Shown piece by piece: positions 26,233-37,700 of a stretch of DNA of 64,000 bases. Origin of the DNA: Flavobacterium sp. 9 (lineage in GTDB: Bacteria; Bacteroidota; Bacteroidia; Flavobacteriales; Flavobacteriaceae); assembly GCF_002754195.1 (NCBI RefSeq), contig NZ_PEEU01000001.1, positions 1,488,001 to 1,552,000 of the forward strand, in the 5' to 3' direction. The first letter of the stretch is position 1, and every line of letters starts with the position of its first letter. The notes below the pieces were generated by a model. That model was not told the DNA's origin and did not search any database. It was given only the letters and a program-made list of their open reading frames with translations. The translations under genes and the position numbers were made by a program.

Positions 26233-27430
26233 TACCGTCTACATAATCTTGCAAATAAGCAAATCTTGGAGTTAACTTTCCGTTTTCGGTTATTTTTGCG
26301 CGTTTTAGGATTCCGTCTTTATCATTATTAAAGAAAGCAGGAATTACGTGTTCCATGAATTGCTCTCCAAAACCTTCACTTGCATCTTTTGGGATTTCGC
26401 ATGGCAAATTATCAACCGCCATTACGACAACCGCTGCAGGATGAAAAACATCTACTTCTCTATCTTCCAAAGGAAAATAGCCATATAAAGGTTCTGCAAT
26501 TGTCGAAGAACGCAAAGTACAGGCAATTGGTCCGTTTACATCGCATGAAATATCAGCTACAACTTTAAGTTTGCAATCATTGGCATTTAGCATTTCTTTT
26601 GTCAAAATCATTGGAGCTCCACTTGCATAAAAATGACCTGCAAAATAAATATCTGTGACTTTAGTAAATTTTTCGAAATCAGAAACATAAGCTTCCGGAT
26701 GTGCAATAAAATCATTAAAATCTAAAACCTCACCGTCGATACGTTTATTATATTCTAAAACATCCAACTGAACATAAACAGCTTGTGTATAATTTTTAGT
26801 TAGATAATTCTCAACTGTTATTTCTTTTATTTTAATGGCATCCAGAATTTCTTTGGCTCCGCTCCCAACCTTTCCAGTTCCAGTGATTACAAACTTCAAA
26901 GCTGGCATTGTAATACGCTTCAAATGCTTAATTAAATCGTCTTTGCCTGCAAGAGTTTCCGCTTTTGGTAATTTGAACAATTCAAATTTTATCCCAAAAG
27001 CACGGATTCCGTTGTAAACACCAACCATTCCGGCATATTTTCCAAAACCAATTAAACGTCGATTTTCTGCATCAACAATAGTTTCATGATCATACAAATC
27101 GATATTCTTCTCTAAAATAGCTTGTAATAATTTTCTATTGTAAGGTTGCTTTTTGATGGTATGAGAAAAGAAAAAATAAGCTTTATTTGGAATTAAATTT
27201 TCTACAGGAACTTCTTTTACACCAAATAAAACATCACAACCAGAAACATCTTCTGTAACGGTAATGCCCATACTTTTATACTGAAGGTCTGAAAAAATTC
27301 TGATATCTGAACTTTCTACCTCAACAACAGCATCGTGATACGTTTGTTTGAGTTTTGCCAATTCACCCGGAGCAAAAACAACACGGCGATCTGGTGGGCT
27401 TTTTCTTTCTTTTATGATTCCAAATTTCAT
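26228..27430 (-). CDS. Saccharopine dehydrogenase (lysine-forming)/alanine dehydrogenase-family NAD(P) oxidoreductase
   Basis: This 400-residue protein of the AlaDH/PNT superfamily starts MKFGIIKERKSPPDRRV (typical of LYS1-like and AlaDH N-terminal domains). HTIKKQPYNRKLLQAIL and YDHETIVDAENRRLIGFGKYAGMVG follow, and then an NAD-binding segment FVITGTGKVGSGAKEIL. The HTIKKQ motif resembles eukaryotic lysine-forming saccharopine dehydrogenase more than alanine dehydrogenase. The reaction in Bacteroidota is uncertain. It is convergent with fumC and monocistronic. Confidence 0.75.
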   Translation of the reverse strand: MKFGIIKERKSPPDRRVVFAPGELAKLKQTYHDAVVEVESSDIRIFSDLQYKSMGITVTEDVSGCDVLFGVKEVPVENLIPNKAYFFFSHTIKKQPYNRKLLQAILEKNIDLYDHETIVDAENRRLIGFGKYAGMVGVYNGIRAFGIKFELFKLPKAETLAGKDDLIKHLKRITMPALKFVITGTGKVGSGAKEILDAIKIKEITVENYLTKNYTQAVYVQLDVLEYNKRIDGEVLDFNDFIAHPEAYVSDFEKFTKVTDIYFAGHFYASGAPMILTKEMLNANDCKLKVVADISCDVNGPIACTLRSSTIAEPLYGYFPLEDREVDVFHPAAVVVMAVDNLPCEIPKDASEGFGEQFMEHVIPAFFNNDKDGILKRAKITENGKLTPRFAYLQDYVDGK

Positions 27431-27667
27431 TTAAATAGGTTTGAAGTAATTATTAATATAACTTTTTGCATCTAATTTGTTTCAAATATAACAATTTCAG
27501 TTAAAGTTTTGTTGTCAAAATACAATTTAGAATCTTTAAAAACCGTTAAAAGCTGAATAACAATCGACTAAATAAAAATCAAGTTAATATTATGTTAAAA
27601 ACTGCTTTTTGGCTAACTAAAAATATCAAAACATAAATATTGAATTCGATATATTTGTTTTTCAAGA

Positions 27668-28873
27668 ATGATGCAAATGAATTTCCTTAAGAGAACAAAT
27701 ATACCACAAATACTTATTCTAATTTTAGTTTTAAGTTCGTGTGGAAAAGATAAAAAAACGAGTGTTGACAAAGCTTCAACAATAGAAGATACCTTACCAA
27801 AAATGAAGCCTTTAGGTCCTGAAAAACGAATTTCACAAGCCTATATAAATTCAGTAGCCGGAAGAATAAATCACTTTTACAACAAGAACTGGCCAAACAA
27901 TAGTATGAACGGAAGTTTTTTGGTTGCCAGAAATGGTCAAATTATTTTTGAACGCTATAATGGTTATGCAAACAAAAATGAAGGAACTAAAATAACCGCC
28001 AATACACCTGTTCAAATTGCTTCTGTAAGTAAAGTTCTTACTGCAACAGCGGTTTTAAAATTGGTTAATGCCGGCAAAATTGATTTGGATCAAAAGGTAA
28101 ATACGATTTTAAAAACGTTTCCGTACGAAGATTGTACCGTTAGAATGTTGTTAAGTCACCGTAGCGGAATGCGTAATTATGCTTATTTCACAGATCATGA
28201 TAAATCGGTTTGGGACAGACATAATCAGCTTACCAATCAAGATATTTTAGACATTCTAGCCACAAAAAATATTGGATTAGAATCAAAAACAGGAACACGT
28301 TTTGGTTATTGCAATACTAATTATGCAATGCTGGCACTTATAATTGAAAAAATTACGGGTTTAAAATATAAGGAAGCAATGTCTCAAATGATTTTCAAAC
28401 CTTTGGGAATGACAAATACTTATGTTTTTGACGATGATAAAGATCGTAAAACAATTGTACCTTCTTATAAAGGTAATGGTGCAGAAATTGGTTTTGATTA
28501 TCTGGACAATGTTTACGGAGACAAAAACATTTTCTCTACCGTTAGAGATCTTTTGAAATTTGACAGAGCCAGAAATTCACCTGACTTTTTGAAACCGGCT
28601 TTATTAAAAGAAGTTTATACTGGTAACAGCAATGAACGAAAAGGAACGAAAAATTACGGTTTAGGAATTAGAATGATTAATTGGGAAACCGGACAAAATT
28701 ATTATTTCCACAATGGATGGTGGCATGGAAATACCTCATCTTATATTCCTTTGATGAAAGAGCATGTGACCATTATTGCATTATCTAACAAGATGACCAG
28801 AAACACTTATGCTGTTCGTAAACTGGCTCCTATTTTTGGTGATTATCCTTTTAATTTTAAAGACGAAGAATAA
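27668..28873 (+). CDS. Class C beta-lactamase-like serine hydrolase, lipoprotein
   Basis: This 401-residue lipoprotein (lipobox VLSSC, Cys25) has a beta-lactamase/penicillin-binding-like fold: SxxK as S119VSK122, a YxN-type YCNTNY near residue 220, and HNGWWHG near the end in the position of the KTG/HxG box. It may be a D-amino-acid peptidase, esterase or PBP-like enzyme of the envelope. The acidic and aromatic HNGWWHG variant is common in this family in Flavobacteria. ATGs at 27668, 27671 and 27677 are all possible starts. Confidence 0.85.
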   Translation: MMQMNFLKRTNIPQILILILVLSSCGKDKKTSVDKASTIEDTLPKMKPLGPEKRISQAYINSVAGRINHFYNKNWPNNSMNGSFLVARNGQIIFERYNGYANKNEGTKITANTPVQIASVSKVLTATAVLKLVNAGKIDLDQKVNTILKTFPYEDCTVRMLLSHRSGMRNYAYFTDHDKSVWDRHNQLTNQDILDILATKNIGLESKTGTRFGYCNTNYAMLALIIEKITGLKYKEAMSQMIFKPLGMTNTYVFDDDKDRKTIVPSYKGNGAEIGFDYLDNVYGDKNIFSTVRDLLKFDRARNSPDFLKPALLKEVYTGNSNERKGTKNYGLGIRMINWETGQNYYFHNGWWHGNTSSYIPLMKEHVTIIALSNKMTRNTYAVRKLAPIFGDYPFNFKDEE

Positions 28874-28919
28874 TATTATTTTTCTGTAAATTTTATTACC
28901 AAAGTAACTTCAAATAGTA

Positions 28920-28927
28920 TAAATTTG
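28920..28927 (+). promoter_or_regulatory. ssrA promoter -7 element
   Basis: TAAATTTG, a perfect -7 match, lies 13 nt upstream of the tmRNA 5' end. Confidence 0.6.
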
Positions 28928-28940
28928 CAAACTCATTTTT

Positions 28941-29333
28941 GGGGTCGACTGGTTTTGACAGCAAGTCGAATTGAAAAGTAAGCACGTCGAGCATTGAGAC
29001 CTTGCTCGTAAATATAAGATCTTACAATTTTACACGGCGAAAATAACTACGCTTTAGCTGCATAATCTGAATTATAGTAAGATTAGCCACGTCCCTATAA
29101 GATAGGGAAGCTGGATTCTCCTTGAAAGCCTTGGTTTGTGGCGGTCAGTACAGGGGAACCGTAAAAATAGACCTAGATTTCCATGAGCTTCGGGTGGATT
29201 TCGAAATTAAGAAGATAAGTGTTGAGTGGTTGTTCCTGACCTAGCTCAACATCGAAAATTCAATCAGGAAATAAACGCGTAGAAAGCTCTTTAGTTGCTT
29301 GTTTGGACCCGGGTTCGATTCCCGGCGACTCCA
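28941..29333 (+). ncRNA. ssrA: Transfer-messenger RNA (tmRNA)
   Basis: The 5' end GGGGTCGACTGGTTTTGACAG pairs through GGGGTCG with CGACTCC at the 3' end, forming the tRNA-like acceptor stem. The TΨC arm reads GGGTTCGATTCCC. The tag ORF at 29036-29065 encodes GENNYALAA followed by TAA, ending in the usual ALAA-type degron. It rescues ribosomes stalled on broken mRNAs together with SmpB. The terminal CCA is not encoded (CCACAA follows the stem). About 393 nt, a normal size. Confidence 0.97.
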
Positions 29334-29336
29334 CAA

Positions 29337-29381
29337 AAAAAATCGCAATCACCATATTTTTAGGTAATTGCGATTTTTTTA
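29337..29381 (+). terminator. ssrA terminator
   Basis: Stem AATCGCAATCACC / GGTAATTGCGATT followed by a T-run, immediately after the tmRNA. Confidence 0.85.
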
Positions 29382-29473
29382 TTTTATACATTATTTCCTA
29401 TTACATTTTTTTCTAATTTCGAACAAGCTATTAATCAATAGATTAATTTCGAATTACGGCAAAAAATAATTTT

Positions 29474-30292
29474 ATGGAGATTTTACCTTCCGCTGTTTTA
29501 GCGCCATATATAAAGAATTATACCGTTGTTACGATTAACAAACATCTTAATAACGAAGTTTTTTATCCAAGTGGATATGTAGATTTTATTGTCAATATTT
29601 CCGAAGGTGCTGCCGCAACTATTATCAATGGCAAACGAAAAGACACACCGGCGATAGAATTGCTGGGGCATCTTACTCTTCCTACCCGACTTACTGTTGC
29701 GCAAGGCACTTCGGTACTTATAGCGAGAATTTATCCGTATGCAAGTGCATTGTTTTTTTCTGATCCTTTATCTGAATTTACGAACTATGCAACCGATATG
29801 TACGATGTTGCATTGAGCGAAAATAGGGAATTGTATTTTCGGATTATGGAAACAAATGAACTCGCTTCTAAAATTAATATCTTAGAAACTCATTTTCTTC
29901 AGCAATTGAAAAAAAATGAAGCTCGATTAAAGAAAGTATCAATCGTTCAGGCTATTAATCAACAGCTTTTATTTAATGATCAGCAATTGGATTTACCTGC
30001 TCTGGCGAAACATTCAGGGTTATCAGAAAGATATATTCAAAAGCTTTATCTCTCAAATATTGGTATCAGTCCTGCAGCTTTTACTTCGGTAATGCGATTT
30101 AATAAAAGCTTGCAACTGGTGCTTAATACCTCGCAATCGTTGACTGAGATTGCTTACGACTGCGGGTATTATGATCAGGCTCATTTTATTAAAGAGTTCA
30201 GAAAGTTTACAGGCATTACTCCTTCTGTTTCCAGAAATTCACTACTTAAAAATGATACCGATTTTCAGCAAGCTGTTAACATTGGTTTCTAG
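29474..30292 (+). CDS. AraC-family transcriptional regulator
   Basis: This 272-residue protein has a C-terminal double-HTH AraC domain (about 165-255: LDLPALAKHSGLSERYIQKLYLSNIGISPAAF, then SLTEIAYDCGYYDQAHFIKEFRKFTGITP). The N-terminal 150 residues resemble the DUF6597-type beta-rich sensor seen in Bacteroidota regulators. Its effector is unknown. It faces the convergent SnoaL-like gene with 2 nt between the stop codons, so the two are independent transcripts. Confidence 0.9.
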   Translation: MEILPSAVLAPYIKNYTVVTINKHLNNEVFYPSGYVDFIVNISEGAAATIINGKRKDTPAIELLGHLTLPTRLTVAQGTSVLIARIYPYASALFFSDPLSEFTNYATDMYDVALSENRELYFRIMETNELASKINILETHFLQQLKKNEARLKKVSIVQAINQQLLFNDQQLDLPALAKHSGLSERYIQKLYLSNIGISPAAFTSVMRFNKSLQLVLNTSQSLTEIAYDCGYYDQAHFIKEFRKFTGITPSVSRNSLLKNDTDFQQAVNIGF

Positions 30293-30294
30293 AT

Positions 30295-30741
30295 TTACTT
30301 CGCCGGATGATTGCTGCTAAACATGTCGCGATGCATCTTCCATCCGTTTTTAGTGTTTTTCCAAATGACAATCACTTTTCCGTCGTCTAGTTTTTTACCA
30401 TCCATATCAGTCATTTCATAAAAACTTTCCTCTGTTACAGAAGTTTTACCATCTCCATACAAATGCTGAATCATAAACTTAACATACACTTTGGGTCCGC
30501 CTTTAAAGAATGCGAGCATTTGAGCACCTCCACATACGGGTTCTCCATTAGGCGGAAACAAACAGGCATCATCGGTATATCTGGTGAGAATAGATCCGTC
30601 GTTTTTGTTAGCAAGATCTGCATAAATCTCATTACTGGCTTCTATTGCCTTTCTTGCAGACTTTAATGCAGGAGTTTCAGTTTGAGCATTACACCAAAAG
30701 GTAAGCATCAATAATCCGTTTAGAATAATTCCTTTTTTCAT
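30295..30741 (-). CDS. Exported SnoaL/DUF4440-like (NTF2-fold) protein
   Basis: From the ATG at 30741 (MKKGIILNGL) the protein has 148 residues with a signal peptide (1-19, ending CNAQ). It then has an NTF2-like body: ASNEIYADLANKNDGSILTRYTDDACLFPPNGEPVCGG is the typical helix-then-pocket region, and VIVIWKNTKNGWKMHRDMFSSNHP the closing strands. The longer ORF start at 30810 would bury the signal peptide. A periplasmic ligand-binding or enzymatic role is likely; no substrate is known. Confidence 0.8.
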   Translation of the reverse strand: MKKGIILNGLLMLTFWCNAQTETPALKSARKAIEASNEIYADLANKNDGSILTRYTDDACLFPPNGEPVCGGAQMLAFFKGGPKVYVKFMIQHLYGDGKTSVTEESFYEMTDMDGKKLDDGKVIVIWKNTKNGWKMHRDMFSSNHPAK

Positions 30742-30935
30742 TGTATTTGTTTTTTTATACAAACAAAGGAAGTAATTCTGAAAAGCAGGAAATTGTAAAA
30801 TTACGAACAACTTTCGCTTTAAGCGTTCTATATAAAAACCTCATCAAGTTTACAACAACACTCTTCATTCAGGATTTTCAAAACTTATTATTGATATTGT
30901 AATTAAATATTCAATTATGATTTCTAAATTCCACA

Positions 30936-30977
30936 AAAAAAAAGCCCGTAAATAAAATATCTACAGGCTTTTTTACT
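30936..30977. terminator. Terminator-like hairpin
   Basis: AAAGCCCGTA / TACAGGCTTT, imperfect stem with A-run and T-run flanks, in the spacer before the outer-membrane porin-like gene. Confidence 0.6.
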
Positions 30978-31071
30978 TTAATAAAAATACGTTTCTATAA
31001 CCTCTACAAGTCAAAACCAGAGAGTTCTATTTTCTCTAAATAGCTTTGGAAACATAAAAAACTAATTCATT

Positions 31072-31713
31072 CTATTTAAAAAAGTAACCAATTGTTATTT
31101 GAAATACTCGGTTTTTCATATCATTATTAATGAAGTGATTTGCATCTCCTTCTTTGAAAGCATTCGAATACGAAATGTTATATCTTGCGTCTGCATAGAA
31201 TTTATCTTTAAATTGATAACCCAATCCAAAATTTACAGAAGTATCGATACCTGTTGAATAATCTTTCAGATTGAAACTTTCGTGATTTTCATATCCTAAA
31301 AAATTATCCTGATATTTATTATTTGCCTTTAAAAGTATTCCTATTTGAGGTCCTGCTTGTATGCTTAATCCTTCGAATACATAATATTTTAGCATTACAG
31401 GAATGTTCAGATAATTCAGGTCTATTGTACTTTTATAATGCGAATTGGTTACGTCTTTATCAGAAAAAGAAGTTTTTGATCCTTGCTGACTGTATAACAA
31501 TTCCGGTTGAAGCGAAAAGCTTTTAGCCATTGGAATTTCGACCATAAACCCTGCCGTGAATCCCGTTTTGCTTGATGAGTTTAGTTCGCTTTCATCAAAA
31601 TTAAGGCTTGCTAAATTTAAACCTGCTTTTACACCTAGTTTAATTTTTTGGGTTTGAGCCATAACAGTCACACCAAAAAATAGTGTGCATATAATGAGCA
31701 TTGATTTTTTCAT
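31072..31713 (-). CDS. PorT-like outer-membrane beta-barrel protein
   Basis: From the ATG at 31713 the protein has 213 residues with a signal peptide (ending VMAQ). It is an eight-stranded-type barrel: KLGVKAGLNLASLNFDES at the start, LQPELLYSQQGSKT, YLNIPVMLKYYVFEGLSIQAGPQIGILL, and a C-terminal aromatic strand FQITIGYFFK. This is the OMP_b-brl_2 (PorT) pattern. A structural or small-channel role is probable, but the function is unknown. It lies downstream of the M4 protease gene on the same strand with a 33-nt gap. Confidence 0.85.
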   Translation of the reverse strand: MKKSMLIICTLFFGVTVMAQTQKIKLGVKAGLNLASLNFDESELNSSSKTGFTAGFMVEIPMAKSFSLQPELLYSQQGSKTSFSDKDVTNSHYKSTIDLNYLNIPVMLKYYVFEGLSIQAGPQIGILLKANNKYQDNFLGYENHESFNLKDYSTGIDTSVNFGLGYQFKDKFYADARYNISYSNAFKEGDANHFINNDMKNRVFQITIGYFFK

Positions 31714-31737
31714 ATGTATATAATTTGTTTTAAGAAT

Positions 31738-31765
31738 GGTAACTCCCACAAAGGAGAGTTACCTT
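31738..31765. terminator. Hairpin between M4 protease and PorT-like genes
   Basis: Stem GGTAACTC / GAGTTACC. The T-run lies on the plus-strand side, the opposite of the flanking genes, so it may be a weak attenuator or processing hairpin rather than a true terminator. Confidence 0.4.
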
Positions 31766-31782
31766 TTTCTATCTGTAGTTTG

Positions 31783-34700
31783 CTATTTTTTAATAACCTT
31801 GGCTGTATATTTTTTATCTTTTACAACACATTCTAACACATAAATTCCAGGAGTTAATCCGCTTAGATTTATAGTTGACGGAACACTTGTATAAGTTTTA
31901 TTCCATACCGCTTTTCCATCCATAGCGTACATTTTGATTTCTGTTGCTCCTTCAATTTTTTCAGCTAAAAAGATGTTTACATTATCAACCGCCGGATTAG
32001 GGAATACTCTAAAAGCATTTGTAATTTTTCCAAGCAACATACCTTTTGAATCAAATGGCGTCGAAATTCTGTTACAACCGTTATCATTAGTTATTTGAAG
32101 ACTATAACTTCCTTCCCAAATTGCAATAATCGATTTTTGAGTTGCATTTGGAATAGGTCTATCATTCAAAAACCATTGGTACGAAGCTGCATCAACTGAA
32201 GCTGTTAATTTTTTCTCGCCTACAACCTGAATTTCCGGTACAATATTGTTTTCAAGAATTGAAATAGTTGTACTTAAAGTTTTACCGATTCCGTTTTCAT
32301 TATAAACCGTTACGAAATAATCACCACTTTCTTTTGTAGTATAAGTTGGCTCTGTTGAACCGTCAAACCATTCGTAAGATTTGTAGTTTCCAGGATTTAA
32401 AACAACTTCAGGACCACAAATAGCTCCACTTTCTAAATCAGATTCAAAAGTGTCAAATGTCGCTGTGATTTTTTCTGTAAGCGTACATCCGTTTCTCAAG
32501 ACTACGGTTACGGTATAATCTCCAGCTTTGTCTATTTCGATACCGTGAGAAACTTCACCTGTACTCCATTTGTATGAAGCAACTCCAAGTTTTTTGGCAT
32601 TAAAATTAGTTAAGGCATCAATGTATAAAGTTTTACCTGCGTATCCGTGAATTGATGAGTTATCAAATATTTTAAAATCTGATGTAACTTCCTGATAGAT
32701 ATAATTCTTTATCTCATTGTTTTGTTGAATTGGATTATTTTCCAATTTGGCACTAATATTAAAGACATGCGAATCACCACTTAAATCAAGTTTTGGCTGT
32801 TTTTTGAAAATATATTCAATACTTTCTCCAACAGGAATTGCCGTTTCAACAGATTCCGAAATAGTTTCAAGTGTGTTTACATATTCTAAATTTAACTGAA
32901 CTGCATTTGCTGCAATTGCAAGTTGTCCCTGATTGGTCAATTTAACTTTAAAATCAGTTCCGCCACATATATCTTTTGGTGATAAAATTTGCATCGATAT
33001 GTCATACACAGGCTGATTGATTACTTTTAAATCATCTACTACCATATAAGAATATCCTTGTCCCAAAGAATGTCTAAACCTCAACATTACAGATTTTCCT
33101 GCATATTTATTTAAATTAGCGGTTGCTTTTTGCCATTCTTTATCCACATAATTTCCTTGTTTAGTGGCTCTCCATACTTCTGTCCATTCACCTCCAATAG
33201 TTTTCACATCTACAGCAAAAAAGTTGTTGGTGTTACTTTCCATTGCATAATAAAATTCAACTGCAGTCGCATTTTCGGCTAACTTATTCATAGGGAAGAT
33301 TAATTCTCCATAGTTAGAACCATTTTCAAGCGGATGATAAAGCATTTTTGCAGCACTATCTCCGGTATGATCTTTCACCGGAATAGATAAATATTTATTA
33401 TCAGGTTTAGCAACTGCTTTCCACGCAAAATCTCTATCGCTTTGACCTGAAACAAATCCTTTTGTTCCAAACAAAGATCCTTCAGTTAAAGTAGAAAAAG
33501 TTTCAGTATCTAAATTTGGCGTTTTTGCAATAACTTCAAAAGTTCCTTTAATACTTTCTGCCAATTCTCTTGATTGTCCGTCTGCAAATAATTTTACGCT
33601 AATTTCATAATTCCCGGCTGCTAATTGCGGAATACCATTTATTCTATAAACAAGTCCCTGATATTCTAATATCTCTCCTTTTCTTTCTAAAACAACTGGT
33701 TCACCTACAGCAACACCGTTTTTACTAATTTGATATTCGATGTTAACTTTTTCAATATCACCATAGGAATTATTCTTTGCTGTTACCAAAAATTCATGTG
33801 AAGGCGCATCTTCATAAACCGTTTGAGCTACGCTTAAATTAGACAGCATCAAATAATCAGCTGTTTCTTTTAGTTTAATATTATCTACTGCAAAACCATC
33901 GGCAAATAATCCATTATCATCGTGCTGAAAAGCAACAACAACACACGGTTTTCCTGCATAAGCACTTAAATCTACATGATACTCGATCCAATTGTTAACA
34001 TAAGGCACTTTAAATACAGTATTCCAGGTTGCACCTCCATCTGTGCTCACCTTTACATATCCGTCTGAAAGTCTTTTTACATCTGCAAAACCATCAAATG
34101 ACAAGTGCGCTTCTTTATAATTGGTCAAATCAAACACAGGAGAAATTAACATATCGTTTGATGCATCACAATTGCATTGATCATCATTACTTGCCATAAA
34201 TTGTGTATGTTCTGTCAGGAAGAATCCAGGAGAACTTAACTCTTTAATTGTTCCATGTCTCCAGCCTGAACTATTTTCATTTTCAGAAGTTCTCCAGCCT
34301 TTATATTTAGTCGCATCTTCAAAATCCATTGTATATGGAAGTACCGATACTTTTAGATCTTCATTATTCCAATTATCATATTTTAATGTATACGAATTAT
34401 CGTCTGGTCTAACATCCTTAGTCACATCATCAGGAAAAACAGAAACCGTAATTGTATTCTCTCCAATATTTTTCAGATTAATATCCGGAATAGAATATGT
34501 TATAGTATCTCTGAATTTAGCAAATGCTAATGTTACTTTATCTGTTTTTGAAAAAACTTCATTATTTGCATTATCCAGAATTTTCACTGTCACATTAACT
34601 TGCTCAGAAGTTGTTGCAAAATTATTAATGATCTTAGTTGTTATTTTTGCTTTACTATTATCAATAATACAACTACCAGCATCTACTTTTGCTTCTGCAA

Positions 34701-37700
34701 GAACTAAATCATAAGGTGCATTATCTACATGAATATTATCCAGAAAGGCTCCTAAAAATCCGTCGTTATAATCATCTGTAACAACACGGAAACGAATAGC
34801 AACTTTTTTACCTGCAAGGTCATTTAAACGTACTCCAAAAGGTTTTTTCTTGAAATCGTTATTAATTCCGGTAAACCATGGTCCTTTTAAAGTTCCTTCA
34901 TCATCAAGATGCAAACTTGTCGGATAATCGATACCTGTAACTTTTTTCCAGTTTTGGTTATCTTCAGAATATTCAAGAATTAATCCGTCATATCCGTTAT
35001 GAAACAATGAAATAATATCAAACTCAAGATAAGGGAAAGCAACATTGGTAAAATCGAATACTGGTGATTCTAATGTAAAATCAGCATTTAAAGCCATTCT
35101 ATCAGTCGTACCAAGTTGTGTAGTCGCCCATAAATATTTAGAATTAGTATCTCTAAAAGAATAAGCAGATGGCTGCCATATAAATTTTTGATTTGTAGAC
35201 AAAGACTCTGAATACCAACCACCTGGTGTTCCTTCAAAATTTTGATTGTAAGGAAATTGATTTACAACACCACTATAAACAGCATTTATAGTACTATTAT
35301 TAGTTGTTACCAAATCCTCGCTATACGTTACAAAAGCCTCATACGTATGCAATCCTGTTTCAGATAAATCGATATTAGTACCAAAAGGAATTGTTATTTC
35401 CGACTTGCCTTTTAAAGCCGTATCCAGTGTAATATCTTTCCATATTGTTTGATTTCCGGAAGTTTTATCCTGATATCCAATTTTCAACTGAGATCCCGCA
35501 GGTATATCCTGACAACCCAAATTAGAGATCGTAACCGCTAACGAATGACTTGCTGATAATGTTGCACCTGAATACGCAGGAAGATTTAATCCCGCCACTT
35601 TAAGATCAAAATCTTTTGCCGCAGGAGGATTCAAAAAGTTGGTCACAAAGGAAATTCCGTTTTGTCCACCAAATGCTGCAATAGGTTCAAAATCAAATTT
35701 AACTTCGACATAATTTAAAGTAGTCGGACTTACAACATAAGGAATGTTGTCCTGAACTTTTAAAATCGTTTCTTCGCCTACCGCCAAATCTTTGGTTAAA
35801 TTAATAGTACCATCGTTAGTATAAATACTATTTAATCTACCACCAAAACCAGGTGTCATTAATCGCAATTTGTAATTTAAAGTACTTGCTTTAATTACAG
35901 TAGTTCCTGTGTTTTTAATAGTAACATAAAAAGGTTCATCTCCTTTTAAAGAAGCACAAGTAATAGCAGGTTTTTCAACTGAAACAATTGCTATTTGTTT
36001 ATCCAAATAAGGCGCTCCAACACCAATAGCATACCAGGCATTTGTTACTTGTTTGTACTCTTCAGAACTTAATCCGTATAGATCTTCTGTAGCCATTAAA
36101 GTTGCCTGACGCATATCGCTAAAGTTTGATGAAGGCGATAAATATTCTGTAAGAGTGATATAGGCTATTTTCTCAGCTTTGGCAAGGCCAATAGCTTTAA
36201 CATCATAACTATTTTTAAGGTCATTGACACCTTGCCCACCTTCATTTAAAAGATAGAACCAGTAATTTGTGATTCCGCTATTAAAGTGTACACCTCCATT
36301 GTCGTAACTAGTTGCTAATGGATTTACCCAGTTTACTCCTCCATAAGTGTCAGGCTGACCCGCAGCTTTTGGATTAGACATGCTTCTCATACTTCCGTGG
36401 GTATACAATTCGTTACCCAGCATCCAGATGTCTTCTTTTTTGTCTTTTCCAACATACAGCTCAACAGATATACCAAAGATATCACTGAAAGATTCATTCA
36501 TTGCACCAGATTCTCCACGGTAGATTAATCCGGCAGAAAATTGTGTTACAGCGTGCGTTAACTCGTGTGCCGTAATTCCTAAACCAACATAAGGAGTGTC
36601 ATAACCGTCTCCAAATTGTGCCCATCCACCGGTCCATGAAGCATTTTCAACATTTGTCCCTAAATGCGCAAGACCAATAATTTGCATCCCTTTGTTATCG
36701 ACACTATTTCGGTTAAATTTTTCCTCATAATAGTCAATTGTTCTTTGCATACCCCAATGAATATCCAAAGCAACCTCATCATTATTCTTGTTATGCAATT
36801 CATTCCAGATATTATCTTCATCGATAAATTCTGTAATCACCTCATCAGCAGCCTGATCAGCGTGATTCATATTCCAGGTATAAATTGGCACATTGTATTT
36901 TCCTTGCAAAGCTTCCAATCTGAATCCATCAGCATATTGCTTCGTGTTGAATTCTACTTCGCCCGAATAACGTGATTTACCCTTACCAATACTTTGACCT
37001 GTAAAGCTTGAATCTCTACTTAAATTGATAGTCAAAATTACTTTTCCAGTATTGGCATCGACATAAATCGTTTGGCTTGATTGTGGATTAGTTGCGTAGA
37101 TATCAAATTTCCAAGCCAAATAGTAATCCTTTAATTCTGCAGCAAAATTAGGTCCAACATAAACCAATTCACCTTGCGGTTTCGTGCTTATATTTTTATT
37201 AAGGGCAGCACCAAGTTTTTTACTTTCCCAAATATATTGTTTCGCATTTACAGTTCTTAGTGCATTTTCTAAAGCTGTAGCTGCATTTATTTTATAGTTG
37301 CTGCTTACTGTTAATTTCTTAGCAGTAGAACCAAATGCATCGATCTTGGTTTTATTTTCTCTAACCTTATAAATCGCTCCTTCAACCGGAACAGAATTGT
37401 GCAATTGCTGATAAGTTGCTACGGTTCTGCCATTATTATCAGAGATTGATTTTAATTGCATTTTATCAGTTGCAGCTAAATCAAATTCTCCTTTTTTAAC
37501 TTCAAAAATATTTTTTGCCGTCAAAGCGGAAGATTTTGCAAAAGATCTCACTTTTGTACTAACCGAATCTTGTGCGTTTGTTTTCGCAGTTGTATTCGTT
37601 ACTTTTTGTGTAAATAACTTTTCACTTTGTTGTGACTGTTTCAGCACTGCTTTACTTTCTGCTTCAGAAAGTTCTTTTCCTGTTCTCTTTTCTTCTTTTT

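Noticed and set aside
28941-29333. tRNA gene at the TΨC-like GGGTTCGATTCCC
   Set aside because: It is the tRNA-like end of the tmRNA; there is no anticodon arm.
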